Of a stretch of 64,000 nucleotides of DNA, positions 42,349-52,300 are shown in pieces. A program made the translations under genes and the position numbers. The stretch covers positions 1-64,000 of the forward strand of contig CANXME010002659.1 of assembly GCA_948144175.1 (NCBI GenBank). The letters are read 5' to 3'. The notes below the pieces were generated by a model. It saw nothing but the letters and a program-made list of their open reading frames with translations. It searched no databases and was not told the DNA's origin. Numbering within the stretch: position 1 is the stretch's first letter; each line of letters begins with the position of its first letter. Origin of the DNA: Closterium sp. NIES-65 (taxonomy: Eukaryota; Streptophyta; Zygnematophyceae; Desmidiales; Closteriaceae).

Positions 42349-42993
42349 ATGGCTACCCCTAGTGTCCTAGCTTTTGACGCTGAGGGTCGCGCCATTGATT
42401 TTGAGGTCTGGTTAGACGACCTGCAGCTGTTCTTACAGTGCGACAGGGCTGACGACCTTTCCCTCTTTGACCTCACCTCTGGCGCCTCTCCTGCTCCTGC
42501 TGCCGATGCTGATCCCGCTGTCCGCTCTAAGTGGGCCACCCGCGATGCTGCTGCACGTCTTGCTGTGCGTCGTCACCTCCCTACCTCTGAGCGTGCGCAC
42601 TTTAGTCAGTACAAGAGTGCTCAGACCTTGTACGACGCTGTAGTTGCGCGCTACTCCTCCCCTGCCACTGCTGCACTGAGCCGTCTCATGCTTCCCTACC
42701 TCTTTCCTGACCTCTCTGCCTTTCCCACTGTCGCTGACCTCATTACGCACCTCCGCACTAGTGACACTCGCTACCGCGCCGCCCTTCCTGCTGAGTTCTG
42801 CGCTAAGAACCCCCCCCCCATGTACATCGCTCTCTACTACGTAGTCGCGCGCCTCCCTGACTCCCTTCGCGTCGTCAGGGACCACTTTCTCGCAGTCTGT
42901 CCCACCACCCTCACCGTCGACCTCCTCGAGAAGGCCCTCCTCGCAGCGGAGAAGAGCATAGTCGCTGTAGGTGCTTCTCGTGGTGACCCCTGA
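42349..42993 (+). CDS. D gag, N-terminal part ending at the deletion junction
   Basis: MATPSVLAFDAEGRAIDFEV onward, a UBN2-like copia gag of 214 codons with NPPPMYIALYYVVARLP intact (C10). It ends VAVGASRGDP and then TGA, which the deletion created. The Gly tract and zinc knuckle of full-length gag are gone, so nucleic-acid binding is probably lost while the assembly part remains. Confidence 0.8.
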   Translation: MATPSVLAFDAEGRAIDFEVWLDDLQLFLQCDRADDLSLFDLTSGASPAPAADADPAVRSKWATRDAAARLAVRRHLPTSERAHFSQYKSAQTLYDAVVARYSSPATAALSRLMLPYLFPDLSAFPTVADLITHLRTSDTRYRAALPAEFCAKNPPPMYIALYYVVARLPDSLRVVRDHFLAVCPTTLTVDLLEKALLAAEKSIVAVGASRGDP

Positions 42994-45900
42994 CGCCCCA
43001 GGGTGGCAGTTTTACCACCCTTCCTCTCGTCGTGTTCTGTCCTCCCAGGACGTCACGTTCGACGAGTCAGTCCCCTTCTACCGTCTCTTCCCCTACCGCA
43101 CTCCTTCCCTCCCCCCTCCCCCGGACTTCCTTGTGCCGGTTCCCCCCCCGGTAGACCCCCTCCCCTCTCAGGTTCCTGCCCCCTCAGGTGTGTCCCAGGT
43201 AGACGCCGTTGACCCGGTCGAGGTTACTGGTGACTCTGGTGCTGCTGCGGGTGCTGAGCCTGGGGGTGCTGACTCTGGGGGTGCTGTGCGCGGGGGTGCT
43301 GAGCCTGGGGGTGCTACTGCTGGGGGTGCTGGGCCTGAGGGTGCTACTGCGGAGGGTGCGGAGCCTGGGGGTGCAGAGCCGGGGGGTGCTGTGCCTGGAG
43401 GTGCTGGGTCTGGGGGTGCTGGGTCGGGAGCTGCTGAGCCTGGGGGTGCTGAGCTGGGAGCTGCTGAGCCTGGGGGTGCTGCGTCTGGAGCTGCTGAGCC
43501 TGGGGTTTCTCCTGCTGTTGTGTCTCGCCGGGAGCCCCTCTCTCCACAGGAGCTGCGCGAGTGGTTCGCTCGCCGCTGGAGGCGTGCTGCTGAGTCTGGA
43601 GGTGCTGCTGGAGCTGGAGCTGGAGCTTCTTCGACTTTCGAGGGTGCGGGTGCTGCCGGTCCCGGGGCTGCTGGACCTGCGGGTCCTCCTGGAGCTGGAG
43701 CTGCTGAGGGCGTTGGTGCTGAGCCTACTGCTGTTGGTCCTGCCGCTGGAGGTGTGGGTGGCGCTGGTGCTGTCGCAGAGGGTGCTGGTGCTGTCCCTGC
43801 TGAGTCTGAAGCTGCCGCGCGGCCTTGGCCGTACTTCGTTCCACTCCTGCAGCAGGTTCTTGGTCTTTCTCCTCCAGTAGAGGGTCCACCGCCTGTCCAG
43901 TCGCAGTCCCTGCTGGAGCCTTCCTCTCCACTGCCTGCTCCCTCTCCTTACACTGGTCCTACTGGAGGTCTTGCTGAGCGTCGTGAGCCTGCGTCTCGTC
44001 CCGCGTCGCCTGTTCGTGCTGCTCGCGCTAGTGGTCGCAGTTCGCGTCAGCGTCCTCCTCCTGTCCCTGGCACGCACCGGATGTCTTTGCGTCCGTCCAC
44101 TGCTCCTCTGCGTGCCCCTTTGCCTTCTCCTCCTGAGTCCTCTCTTCCTGCGCTTGCCGACCCTGAGTCGGACTCTCTTCGTGCTGCCAGTCCTACTGTC
44201 ACGCGTCTGCTTGCTACTGTCGTCACTGACCCCTCTTTTGAGTCCACTGCTGCGTCTGCTCTAGTCGCTGAGCTCGTCGACTTTGCTGCTCGCTGTCGTC
44301 TCGACTACGCTGCTAGTCTTGTTGCTGAGTCTGCGTCTGTCTGTCCTCCGTCCGTCGGGGGTGAGTGTGCTCTTGGCACGGACGTCCTAGAGGACAGGCA
44401 GGAGGAGTTACAGTGTCTAGCGGCTGCTTCACCTCATCTCGCGTCTGTACTGCTTGCCCCTGAGGGAGACCCGGATGCACTAGACATCCCTACTCCGCGT
44501 TCTTACGCGGAGGACGTAGAGGGTCCCTACTCCTCTCAGTGGCAGGCAGCTATGGATGCAGAGATGGCTTCTTGGAAGTCCACAGGCACCTACGTTGACG
44601 CGGTTCCCCCTCCTGGGGCGAACATCGTCAGTGGCATGTGGATCTTCAGGGTGAAGCGGCCGCCGGGCTCTCCACCTGTCTTCAAGGCACGGTACGTTGC
44701 TCGTGGCTTCAGTCAGCGGCAGGGAGTTGACTACTTTCAGACCTTCTCTCCCACCCCGAAGATGACCACTCTTCGGGTGCTGCTGCACATAGCCGCTCAG
44801 CGCGACTACGAGCTTCACTCTCTCGACTTCAGCACTGCGTTCTTGCAGGGTAGCCTGCACGAGGAGATCTGGCTTCGCCGTCCACCTGGCTTCACTGGGA
44901 CTTTCCCTCCTGGCACCCAGTGGAGCCTCCGACGGCCAGTCTACGGTCTCCGCCAGGCACCGCGTGAGTGGCACGACACACTGAGGACTACGCTTGCGGC
45001 TCTTGGGTTTGCTCCTTCTACTGCTGACCCGTCGCTGTTTCTTCGCACCGACACTTCCCTGCCGCCGTTCTACATCCTCGTGTACGTCGACGACTTGGTC
45101 TTTGCCACAGCAGACACTGCTGGACTCGCCTACGTGAAGTCCGAGCTGCTGAAGAGACACACGTGCACAGACCTGGGTGAACTGCGCAGCTACCTTGGCT
45201 TGCAGATCACTCGGGACAGAGCACGCCGCACCATTACCTTGACTCAGTCACACATGGTGCAGCAGGTCCTTCAGCGCTTCGGCTTCACGTACTCCTCGCC
45301 TCAGGCCACTCCTCTGCCTACTCGCCACTCACTCTCAGCTCTGCCTTCGGATGAGTCCGTAGAGTCGAGTGGTCCGTATGCAGAGCTTGTTGGCTGCCTC
45401 ATGTACCTGATGACCTGCACACGACCTGACCTTGCATACCCTCTGAGCATTCTTGCTCGCTATGTTGCTCCTGGGAGACACAGACCGGAGCATATGGCTG
45501 CAGCGAAGAGGGTATTGCGCTACCTGTGCAGCACGTCGGGCATGGGGCTAGTGCTTGGAGGGCGGAGTCCAGTGGTCCTTACCGGCCACGCGGACGCTTC
45601 TTGGGCTGACGACCAGGCTACGCAGCGGTCGTCACAGGGTTACACCTTCAGCCTTGGTTCCGGCTCTGTCTCGTGGCGGTCTACTCGCTCGTCTTCGGTT
45701 CTTGGCTCCAGTTGTGAGGCTGAGATCTACGCCGGGGCCATGGCTGCACAGGAGCTTCGCTGGCTCACCTACCTGCTGACTGACCTTGGAGAGCCGCCTC
45801 GTTCTCCTCCAGTGCTGTACGTAGACAACAAGGCCATGCTGGCCTTGTGTCGAGAGCAGCGCTTGGAGCACAGAACGAAGCACATTGCTCTCCGCTACTT

Positions 45901-46066
45901 CCTTGCTCGTGAGCTGCAGCAGCGTGGTCAGCTGCGACTTGCGTACGTGGCCTCTGAGGCCAACACTGCTGATGTGTTCACCAAGGCACTCGCGCCTTGT
46001 GACCATCAGCGCTTTTGCACCCAGCTGGGTCTTGTGCCTGTCTTGCCTCACTTGCTCTCCTCTTGA
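42971..46066 (+). CDS. D truncated pol: integrase tail, spacer, RT and RNase H in one open frame
   Basis: One uninterrupted frame of 1031 codons. The first few residues (MLLVVTP) are gag DNA read in another frame. DAPGWQFYHPSSRRVLSSQD onward is the end of integrase, followed by a spacer of GAEPGGA-type repeats and then RT (SGMWIFRVKRPP, ARYVARGFSQRQG, FSPTPKMTTLRVLL, SLRRPVYGLRQAPREW, YVDDLVFATAD, LGLQITRDRA). RNase H has TGHADASWADD, CEAEIYAG, YVDNKAML and HIALRYF, and the frame ends VLPHLLSS. RT and RNase H catalytic motifs are all present. Whether it is made as a protein is unclear, since gag ends in another frame about 20 bases downstream of this start. Confidence 0.82.
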   Translation: MLLVVTPDAPGWQFYHPSSRRVLSSQDVTFDESVPFYRLFPYRTPSLPPPPDFLVPVPPPVDPLPSQVPAPSGVSQVDAVDPVEVTGDSGAAAGAEPGGADSGGAVRGGAEPGGATAGGAGPEGATAEGAEPGGAEPGGAVPGGAGSGGAGSGAAEPGGAELGAAEPGGAASGAAEPGVSPAVVSRREPLSPQELREWFARRWRRAAESGGAAGAGAGASSTFEGAGAAGPGAAGPAGPPGAGAAEGVGAEPTAVGPAAGGVGGAGAVAEGAGAVPAESEAAARPWPYFVPLLQQVLGLSPPVEGPPPVQSQSLLEPSSPLPAPSPYTGPTGGLAERREPASRPASPVRAARASGRSSRQRPPPVPGTHRMSLRPSTAPLRAPLPSPPESSLPALADPESDSLRAASPTVTRLLATVVTDPSFESTAASALVAELVDFAARCRLDYAASLVAESASVCPPSVGGECALGTDVLEDRQEELQCLAAASPHLASVLLAPEGDPDALDIPTPRSYAEDVEGPYSSQWQAAMDAEMASWKSTGTYVDAVPPPGANIVSGMWIFRVKRPPGSPPVFKARYVARGFSQRQGVDYFQTFSPTPKMTTLRVLLHIAAQRDYELHSLDFSTAFLQGSLHEEIWLRRPPGFTGTFPPGTQWSLRRPVYGLRQAPREWHDTLRTTLAALGFAPSTADPSLFLRTDTSLPPFYILVYVDDLVFATADTAGLAYVKSELLKRHTCTDLGELRSYLGLQITRDRARRTITLTQSHMVQQVLQRFGFTYSSPQATPLPTRHSLSALPSDESVESSGPYAELVGCLMYLMTCTRPDLAYPLSILARYVAPGRHRPEHMAAAKRVLRYLCSTSGMGLVLGGRSPVVLTGHADASWADDQATQRSSQGYTFSLGSGSVSWRSTRSSSVLGSSCEAEIYAGAMAAQELRWLTYLLTDLGEPPRSPPVLYVDNKAMLALCREQRLEHRTKHIALRYFLARELQQRGQLRLAYVASEANTADVFTKALAPCDHQRFCTQLGLVPVLPHLLSS

Positions 46067-46272
46067 CTTCACTTGTACTGTGACATATATATATGCCTGC
46101 TCTTGCTTGTCTAGTTTTATATATATGTCTGTACTCCTGCATGTGAACTGGCCTCTGGCCCTACTCTTGTGCTCGGACTGTGTGGTGACTTTGTGATCCA
46201 CCCTGAGCTTGCTTTGCTTTGCTTGACTGGTCTTGTGACCCCTTGTTCTCCCCCACTTTGCCTATGGGGGTG
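46067..46272 (+). promoter_or_regulatory. D 3' UTR with conserved block and PPT hairpin
   Basis: CATGTGAACTGGCC, GGACTGTGTGGTGACTTTG, TGATCCACCCTGAGC and CCCCCA-CTTTGCCTA-TGGGGG, then the LTR. Confidence 0.72.
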
Positions 46273-46401
46273 TGTCAGATTTATATGACATAGTTGCTGT
46301 AGGCTATAGTGGGGTAGCATATATGGGGTACAGGGTTTCTAGGGTTGTATTTGTACCCAATCTTTCCTTAGTCATTTCATTCCTGTTTTCCTTGCTTCAC
46401 A
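46273..46401 (+). repeat. D 3' LTR, 129 bp
   Basis: See the D 5' LTR: one substitution. Confidence 0.94.
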
Positions 46402-46406
46402 GCTGT

Positions 46407-47992
46407 TCCCCCTCCTAGGGCGAACATAGTCGATGGCATGTGGATTTTCAGGGTGAAGCGACCGCCGGGTTCTCCGCCTGTCTTCAAGGCTCGTTACGTT
46501 GCATGGGGCTTTAGCCAGCGACAGGGAGTTGATTTCTTCCAGACCATCTCCCCTACCCCGAAGATGACCACTCTTCGGGTGCTGCTGCACGTCGCCGCTT
46601 AGCGTGACTACGAGCTTAACTCTCTTGACTTCATCACAGCTTTCTTACAAGGTAGCCTGCACAAGGAGATCTGGCTGCGCCGCCCGCCTGGCTTCACTGG
46701 GTCATTTCCTGCAGGTACCCAGTGGAGCCTCCGATGGCCTGTCTACGGTCTCCGGCAAGCGCCTCGTGAGCGGCACAGCACACTGAAGACGACAATTGCG
46801 GCTCTTGAGTTTGCTCCTTCGACTGCTGACCCATCGCTGTTTCTGCGCAACGACACTTCTCTGCCTCCATTCTACATCCTTGTGTAAGTCGACAACTTGG
46901 TCTTTGCCACTGCTGACACTGAGGGACTGACACTTGTGAAGTCGGAGCTGCAGAAGAGACACTCGTGCACAGACCTGGGTGAGTTGAGCAACTCTCTTGG
47001 CTTGCAGATCACCTAGGACAGAGCACGCCGCACCATCACCCTGACTCAGTCACACATGGTGCAGTAGGTCCTTCAGCGCTTCGGCTTCACTTGGTCCTCG
47101 CCACAGTCGACTCCTCTGCCTACCGGTCACTCGCTCTCAGCTCCACCTTCGGACGAGTCTGTAGAGCCGAGTGGCCTTTTTCCATAGCTTGTCGACTGGC
47201 TCATGTACTTGATGACCTGCACTCGACCTGAAGTTGCTTACCCTCTTAGCATCCTGGCATGCTACGCTGTGCCTGGGAGACACCGACTAGAGCACATGGA
47301 GGCCGCTAAGGGTGTTACGCTACTTGTGCAGTACGTTGGGCATGGGGCTCGTGCTTGGTGGACGGAGTCGAGTTGTTCTCACTGGCCACGCATACGAGTC
47401 TTGGATTGACGACTTGGCTACGCAGCAGTCGTCACAGGATTACACTTTCAGCCTTGGCTCCGGTTCTGTTTGTTGGCGGTCTACGCGCTCGTCTTCTGTT
47501 CTCGGCTCCAGTTGTGAGGCTGAGATCTACGCAGGGGCCATGGCTGCATAGGAGTTACGCTGGCTCACCTACCTGCTGACCGACTTAGAAGAGCGGTCTC
47601 GTTCTCCTCCGGTTATGTACGTAGACAACAAGGCCATGATTGCCTTGTGTTAGGAGCACAAACTGGAGCACAGGACGAAGCACATCGCTCTGCGTTATTT
47701 CCTTGCTCGAGAGTTGCAGCAGCGTGGTCAGCTTTGTCTTGTTTACGTGGCCACTCGGGCCAACACTGCTGATATATTCACCAAGGCACTTCAGCCTCGT
47801 GATCATCAGCGCTTCTGTACTGTTTTAGGTCTTGTGCCTAATTTGCCTCACTTGCTCACTTCGTGACTTTGCTTGTACTGTAATCTATATACATGTACTT
47901 GCATGCTTACACTTTTTAGGTTGTGATGACTTAACTGCTTGTTCCCATATATATAACTCTGCATGTGAATTGGCCTTGTGGCCACTGGAGCG
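46407..47992 (+). pseudogene. C pol part 3: RT and RNase H with many stops, then truncated 3' UTR
   Basis: It resumes with the RT start (GANIVDGMWIFRVKRPP), FSPTPKMTT-like and SLRWPVYGLRQAPRERHST. The active-site box is lost because TGTGTAAGTCGACAACTTGG replaces the YVDD codons. RNase H keeps CEAEIYAGAMAA and YVDNKAM. At least six stop codons are spread through it. After the stop near 47866 the 3' UTR is lost beyond TTGTGGCC. Confidence 0.85.
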
Positions 47993-48074
47993 CGGGGCAG
48001 AGCAGGATGCTAACAAATGGGCAAGGAGCAAAACGGACGGAGCTAGGCCCTAGGAGCTACCTATTCTGATACCG

Positions 48075-48200
48075 TCTTAGAACGTAACAGCGGAGTGGGT
48101 GTGATTACGAATACAGGGTGATACAAATAGCAAACCTAACAGTATTGTACTCTCTAGGGAGTACCTCACTACAACCTAACAATGAATATAACATTTGACA
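48075..48200 (-). repeat. M 5' LTR, 126 bp
   Basis: The plus strand begins TCTTAGAACGTAACAGC and ends ACATTTGACA. To its left the minus strand reads GGTATCAGAA, a PBS remnant. TTGAG follows at 48201-48205. Confidence 0.82.
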
Positions 48201-48205
48201 TTGAG

Positions 48206-48367
48206 ACGTCTCAAAACACAAGCCCGTCAATTCCGCTTGGTCAACAAGAGCAGCTCATTGATGTCCGCCCACGAGTGCACATAAGATCCCGACTCTTCGT
48301 CCCACACTGGCTCCATCCACCCTGCCACGCCCATATTGAGGGCGCCTTACACGCCAAATCAAGTCCA
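48206..48367 (-). pseudogene. Duplicate of the cystatin-2 C-terminal segment
   Basis: The minus strand reads EPVWDEESGSYVHSWADINE at about 48325-48250, a near repeat of the end of the exon at 48368-48661. It is not joined to an acceptor that I can see. Confidence 0.6.
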
Positions 48368-48661
48368 TCATATCTGCTTTTTGAACGAGAGCAGGTAATT
48401 GATATCCGCCCATGAGTGCACGTAAGACTGCGACTCTTCATCCCACACCGGCTCTGATTTCCCTGGCTCGCCGAAAGGTTCCACCTGAACCTCCGCCAGG
48501 TAGGTGGCGGGTGGGGTGCGGCGGGGACGGCCGCGGAGGCGGCCCGTGGAGCGAGGCGGAGGGGTGTCGGCACGCAGAGTGATGCGCCAGAATATGTAGT
48601 CCGGGTCTGGGACCAATTGGTGATATGTGCTCTTGACCGAGACGAACCTGAGGTTCATTTT
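48368..48661 (-). CDS. Cystatin 2, candidate exon 2
   Basis: A CCCCAC-rich polypyrimidine tract and CCACCAG|AAA give an acceptor in phase 0, matching the phase-0 donor of the exon at 57722-57994. It reads MNLRFVSVKSTYHQLV, IFWRITLRADTP, YLAEVQVEPFGEP and a Trp-rich tail (VHSWADINYLL) to a stop at 48368. The position of the QxVxG loop reads QLVPD, so the conserved Gly is missing and protease binding may be weakened. Copia K lies between this and exon 1. It could be a decayed paralogue. Confidence 0.6.
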   Translation of the reverse strand, partial: KMNLRFVSVKSTYHQLVPDPDYIFWRITLRADTPPPRSTGRLRGRPRRTPPATYLAEVQVEPFGEPGKSEPVWDEESQSYVHSWADINYLLSFKKQI

Positions 48662-48789
48662 CTGGTGGGCTGGGGTGGGGTAGAGAGGGGTGGGGTGGGG
48701 TAGAGAGGGGTGGGGTGGGGTGGGAAAGGAAGGGAAGCGCTTGAGGCTTGTTGCAGGCTATTGTGACAAGGTGAGCCGAGCACCTGTCT

Positions 48790-48919
48790 CAGGCGGGCCA
48801 AAGAGCGAGGCGAGGCGGGGGGGTGTCGGCACTTAGAGTGATGCGGCAGAAGATGTAGCACGCGCCGGCAACCGATTGGTAAAACACACTCTTGTTCGAC
48901 ACAAACCTGAGGTTCATTT
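48790..48919 (-). pseudogene. Extra copy of cystatin-2 exon 2 start
   Basis: The minus strand reads NLRFVSNKSVFYQSVAGACY then FCRITLSADTPPPR. This copy keeps the loop (QSVAG). Its acceptor (CGCCAAG|AAATG) is one base out of phase with exon 1, so it would not splice in frame there. CCCCAC-rich DNA separates it from the copy at 48661. Confidence 0.6.
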
Positions 48920-48985
48920 CTTGGCGGGGTGGGGTGGGGGGTTGAGGAGGGGAGGGGAGGGGAGAGGAGGGAAATATGTCAGGCC

Positions 48986-49117
48986 TGTTGGAATAACTGA
49001 GCAGGGATGAATGAACTAGCAGTGAAATGAGTACAAGTACCTAACCCCAGAAATGTGTACCCCCTATAGGCTAACCCACTGTAGCCTAAACTAACACAAC
49101 ATATATAATGTTTGACA
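48986..49117 (-). repeat. K 3' LTR, 132 bp
   Basis: Minus strand TGTCAAACATTATATATG to GTTATTCCAACA. Four substitutions against the 5' LTR. Confidence 0.93.
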
Positions 49118-49350
49118 CACCCCCATAGGCAAAGTGGGGGAGAACTAGGGGTCACAAGACCAGTCAAGGCAAAGCAAGGCAAAACAAGCTCAGGTAGGAT
49201 CTCAAGGATACCACACAAATTCCGAGCACAAGCAAGTGGTCACAAGACCAGCTCACATGCAGGTTTATAATAGAGAAAAAGGTACAATGATCACAACCTA
49301 ACGAGAGTAAACATGCAGGTATATATATAGAGATCATAGTACAAACAGAC
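49118..49350 (-). promoter_or_regulatory. K 3' UTR and PPT hairpin
   Basis: CCCCCA (from about 49120) and TGGGGG pair as in F. GGTCACAAGACCAGTC and the AGCTCAGG...GATC block follow. Confidence 0.7.
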
Positions 49351-52300
49351 TCAAGAAGTAAGCAAGTGAGGTCCAGTAGGCACAAGGCCTAGAAGAGTGC
49401 AAAAGCGCTGATGGTCACAAGGCTGAAGCGCCTTGGTGAACACATCAGCAGTGTTGGCCTCAGAGGCCACGTAACGCAGGCGAAGATGACCACGCTGCTG
49501 CAGCTCTCGAGCAAGGAAGTAACGCAGAGCAATGTGCTTCGTTCTGTGCTCCAGTCTGTGCTCCTCACACAAGGCAATGGCTGCCTTGTTGTCAACGTAC
49601 AGCACTTGAGAAGAACGAGGCTGCTCTCCAAGGTCGGTCAGCAAGTAGGTGAGCCAGCGTAGATCCTGGGCCGCCATGGCTGTGGCGTAGATCTCAGCCT
49701 CACAACTGGAGCTGAGAACAGAAGAAGAGCGAGTAGAACGCCAAGAAACTGAACCAGAGCCAAGACTGAAGGAGTAACCCTGAGACGACCGCTGAGTAGC
49801 CTGGTCGTCTGCCCAAGAAGCGTCTGAGTGCCCAGTGAGAACAACTGGGACTCGCCCTCCAAGCACTAGCCCCATGCCCGACGTATTGCACAAGTAGCGC
49901 AACACCCTCTTAGCTGCATCCATGTGCTCCTTCCGGTGACGGCCGGGAGCGACAAAGCGTGCAAGAATGCTGAAGGGGTATGCAAGGTCTGGTCGAGTGC
50001 AGGTCATCAGGTACATGAGGCAACCCACAAGCTCTGGATACGGGCCACTCGGCTCTACGGACTCATCCGAAGGCAGAGTTGAGAGCGAGTGACCGTTAGG
50101 CAGAGGAGTGGGCTGAGGCGAGGAGTACGTGAAGCTGAAGCGCTGAAGGACCTGCTGCACCATGTGTGACTGAGTCAAGGTGATGGTGCGGCGTGCTCTG
50201 TCCCGGGTGATCCGCAAGCCAAGATAGCTACGCAGTTCACCCAGGTCTGTGCACGTGTGTCTCTTCTGCAGCTCGGACTTCACGTGGGCGAGTGCCACAG
50301 TGTCAGCAGTAGCAAAGACCAAGTCGTCGACGTACACAAGGACGTAGAACGGCGGCAATGAGGTGTCGGTGCGTAGAAACAGCGACGGGTCAGCAGTAGA
50401 AGGCGCGAACCCAAGAGCCGCAAGAGTAGTCCTCAGTGTGTCGTGCCACTCATGAGGTGTATGGCGGAGACCGTAGACTGGCCGTCGGAGGCTCCACTGG
50501 GTACCAGGAGGGAACGACCCAGTGAAGCTAGGTGGACGGCGCAGCCAGATCTCCTCGTGCAGACTGCCCTGCAGGAAAGCAGTGCTGAAGTCAAGCGAGT
50601 GGAGCTCGTAGTCACGCTGAGCGGCGACGTGCAGCAGAACCCGAAGAGTGGTCATCTTTGGGGTCGGGGAGAGGGTCTAGAAGAAGTCAACTCCCTCTCG
50701 CTGACTGAAGCCTCGTGCAACGTAACGCGCCTTGAAGACAGGCGGAGAGCCCGGCGGCCGCTTCACCCTGAAAATCCACATGCCACTGACGATGTTCGCC
50801 CCAGGTAGGGGAACCTCGTCGACGTAGGTGCCTGTGGACTTCCAGGAAGCCATCTCTGTGTCCATGGCTGACTGCCACTGAGAGGAGTAGGGACCGGCCA
50901 TTGCCTCTGCGTAAGAGCGTGGGGTCGGGATGTCTGGTGCATCCGGGTCTCCCTCAGGGGCAACAAGCATGGACACGAGATGGGGCAAAGTAGCAGCAAA
51001 GCACTCAAACTCCTCCTGCCTGTCCTCAAGGACGTCAGTGCCAAGAGCAAACTCACCCCCGATGGACGGAGGACAGACAGACTCAGACTCAGCAACTAGG
51101 CTAGCAGCGTAGTCTAGACGACAGCGAGCAGCAAAGTCGACAAGCTCAGCAACTAAGGCAGACGCAGCAGCAGACGCAAAGGAAGGGTCAGTGACAACAG
51201 TAGCCAGGAGACGCGTGACAGTAGGACTGGTAGCACGAAGAGAGTCTGACCCAGGGTCAGCAAGAGCAGGAAGAGAGGAAGAAGGAGGAGACGGCAGTGG
51301 GACACGCTTTTGAGCAGTGGACGGACGAAGCGCCATCCGGTGAGTGCCTGGGACAGCAGGAAGACGCTGACGCTAGACTCGACTACTAGAGAGAGCAGTG
51401 CGGACAGGCAACTCAGGACGAGACTCAGGCGACGCAGGACGAGACGCAGGCTCACGCCGCTCAGTAAGACCTACAGTCAGACCAGTGTAAGGAGCAGGAC
51501 CAGGGAGAGAGGAGGCAGACGGTAACGCCGACTGCAGCTGAACAGGCGGAGGACACGCAAAGGAGGGAGGAGGAAAAGGAGGAGGAAGCTGACCAAGAAC
51601 CTGCAGAAGGAGCGGAACAAAGTACGGCCGAGACCGAGCAGCGACACCAGAGCCAGCAGGGACACCCGCACCAGGGTCCACAGCACTATCAGTAGCTCCA
51701 GCGCCCACGTCCTCAGCACCAGCGGCAGCTCCAACGCCCGGGTCCTCAGCGCCAGTAGCAGCTCCAACGCCCGGGTCCGCAGCACCAGCAGCAGCTCCAA
51801 CGCCCGGATCCTCAGCACCAGCAGCGGCTCCAACGCCCGGGTCCTCAGCACCAGCAGCAGCTCCAACGCCCGGATCCTCAGCACCAGCAGCAGCTCCAAC
51901 GCCCGGATCCTCAGCACCAGCAGCAGCTCCAACGCCCGGGTCCTCAGCACCAGCAGCAGCTCCAACAGCAGCGGGGTCCGTAACACGAGGCACGCCACTC
52001 GGAAGAGTGCAGCGCCGCTCGTACCACTCACGGATCCGCTCGCGGGAGGGGAGCTCTTGAACGGGAGAGGAAGCACCAGCACCAGTCCCAGTAGTACGTC
52101 CGGCTCGAGCGGTACCTCTCCGGAGGCTGCAGTACTCTAAGTACCACGCACGCAGCTGCTCCGAGGAGAGGGCTCCTCCAGGTGGAGGACTCCCAGGCCT
52201 AGTACCTCCAGACTCAGAACCCCCAGACTCCGGACTCCACAACTCAGCACCATGAGGCTCCACACCCCCAATCTCAGCACCCTCAAGCTCCACACCCCCA

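Larger units (their letters stand above)
41099..46401 (+). mobile_element. Copia element D: deletion derivative, 5303 bp, inserted in C
   Basis: LTRs of 129 bp (41099-41227, 46273-46401) differ at one base. The TSD is GCTGT (41094-41098, 46402-46406). It has gag and RT/RNase H but no protease or integrase core, because one internal deletion joins gag to the integrase tail near 42990. With near-identical LTRs it must have moved recently, presumably with proteins from a full-length relative. Confidence 0.94.
23976..47992 (+). mobile_element. Copia element C, inserted in M and carrying B, A, G and D; 3' LTR lost
   Basis: The 5' LTR is 23976-24108 and PBS-like TGGTTTTAGAGC starts at 24109. The pol is in three pieces, separated by B (26561-38297) and D (41099-46401), which rejoin exactly after removing one TSD copy each. 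The right end stops inside the family 3' UTR (CATGTGAATTGGCCTTGTGG) and passes into M leader repeat with no 3' LTR. CGGGG occurs on both sides (23971-23975, 47993-47997), but it is part of the M repeat, so it is weak TSD evidence. Confidence 0.82.
19187..48200 (-). mobile_element. Copia element M, outermost element of the nested stack
   Basis: LTRs of 126 bp at 19187-19312 and 48075-48200 lie 29 kb apart yet belong together: TTGAG flanks both outer ends (19182-19186, 48201-48205), and both begin TCT(T/C)A on the plus strand and end TTTGACA. Between them lie decayed M pol (about 20471-23640), M leader repeats (23725-23975 and about 47985-48074) and everything inserted later (C with A, B, D, G). 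Gag, protease and the integrase core of M are absent. Confidence 0.85.

Noticed and set aside
23976..47997. CGGGG as a firm TSD for element C
   Set aside because: CGGGG is part of the M leader repeat, and C lacks its 3' LTR, so the match may be chance.
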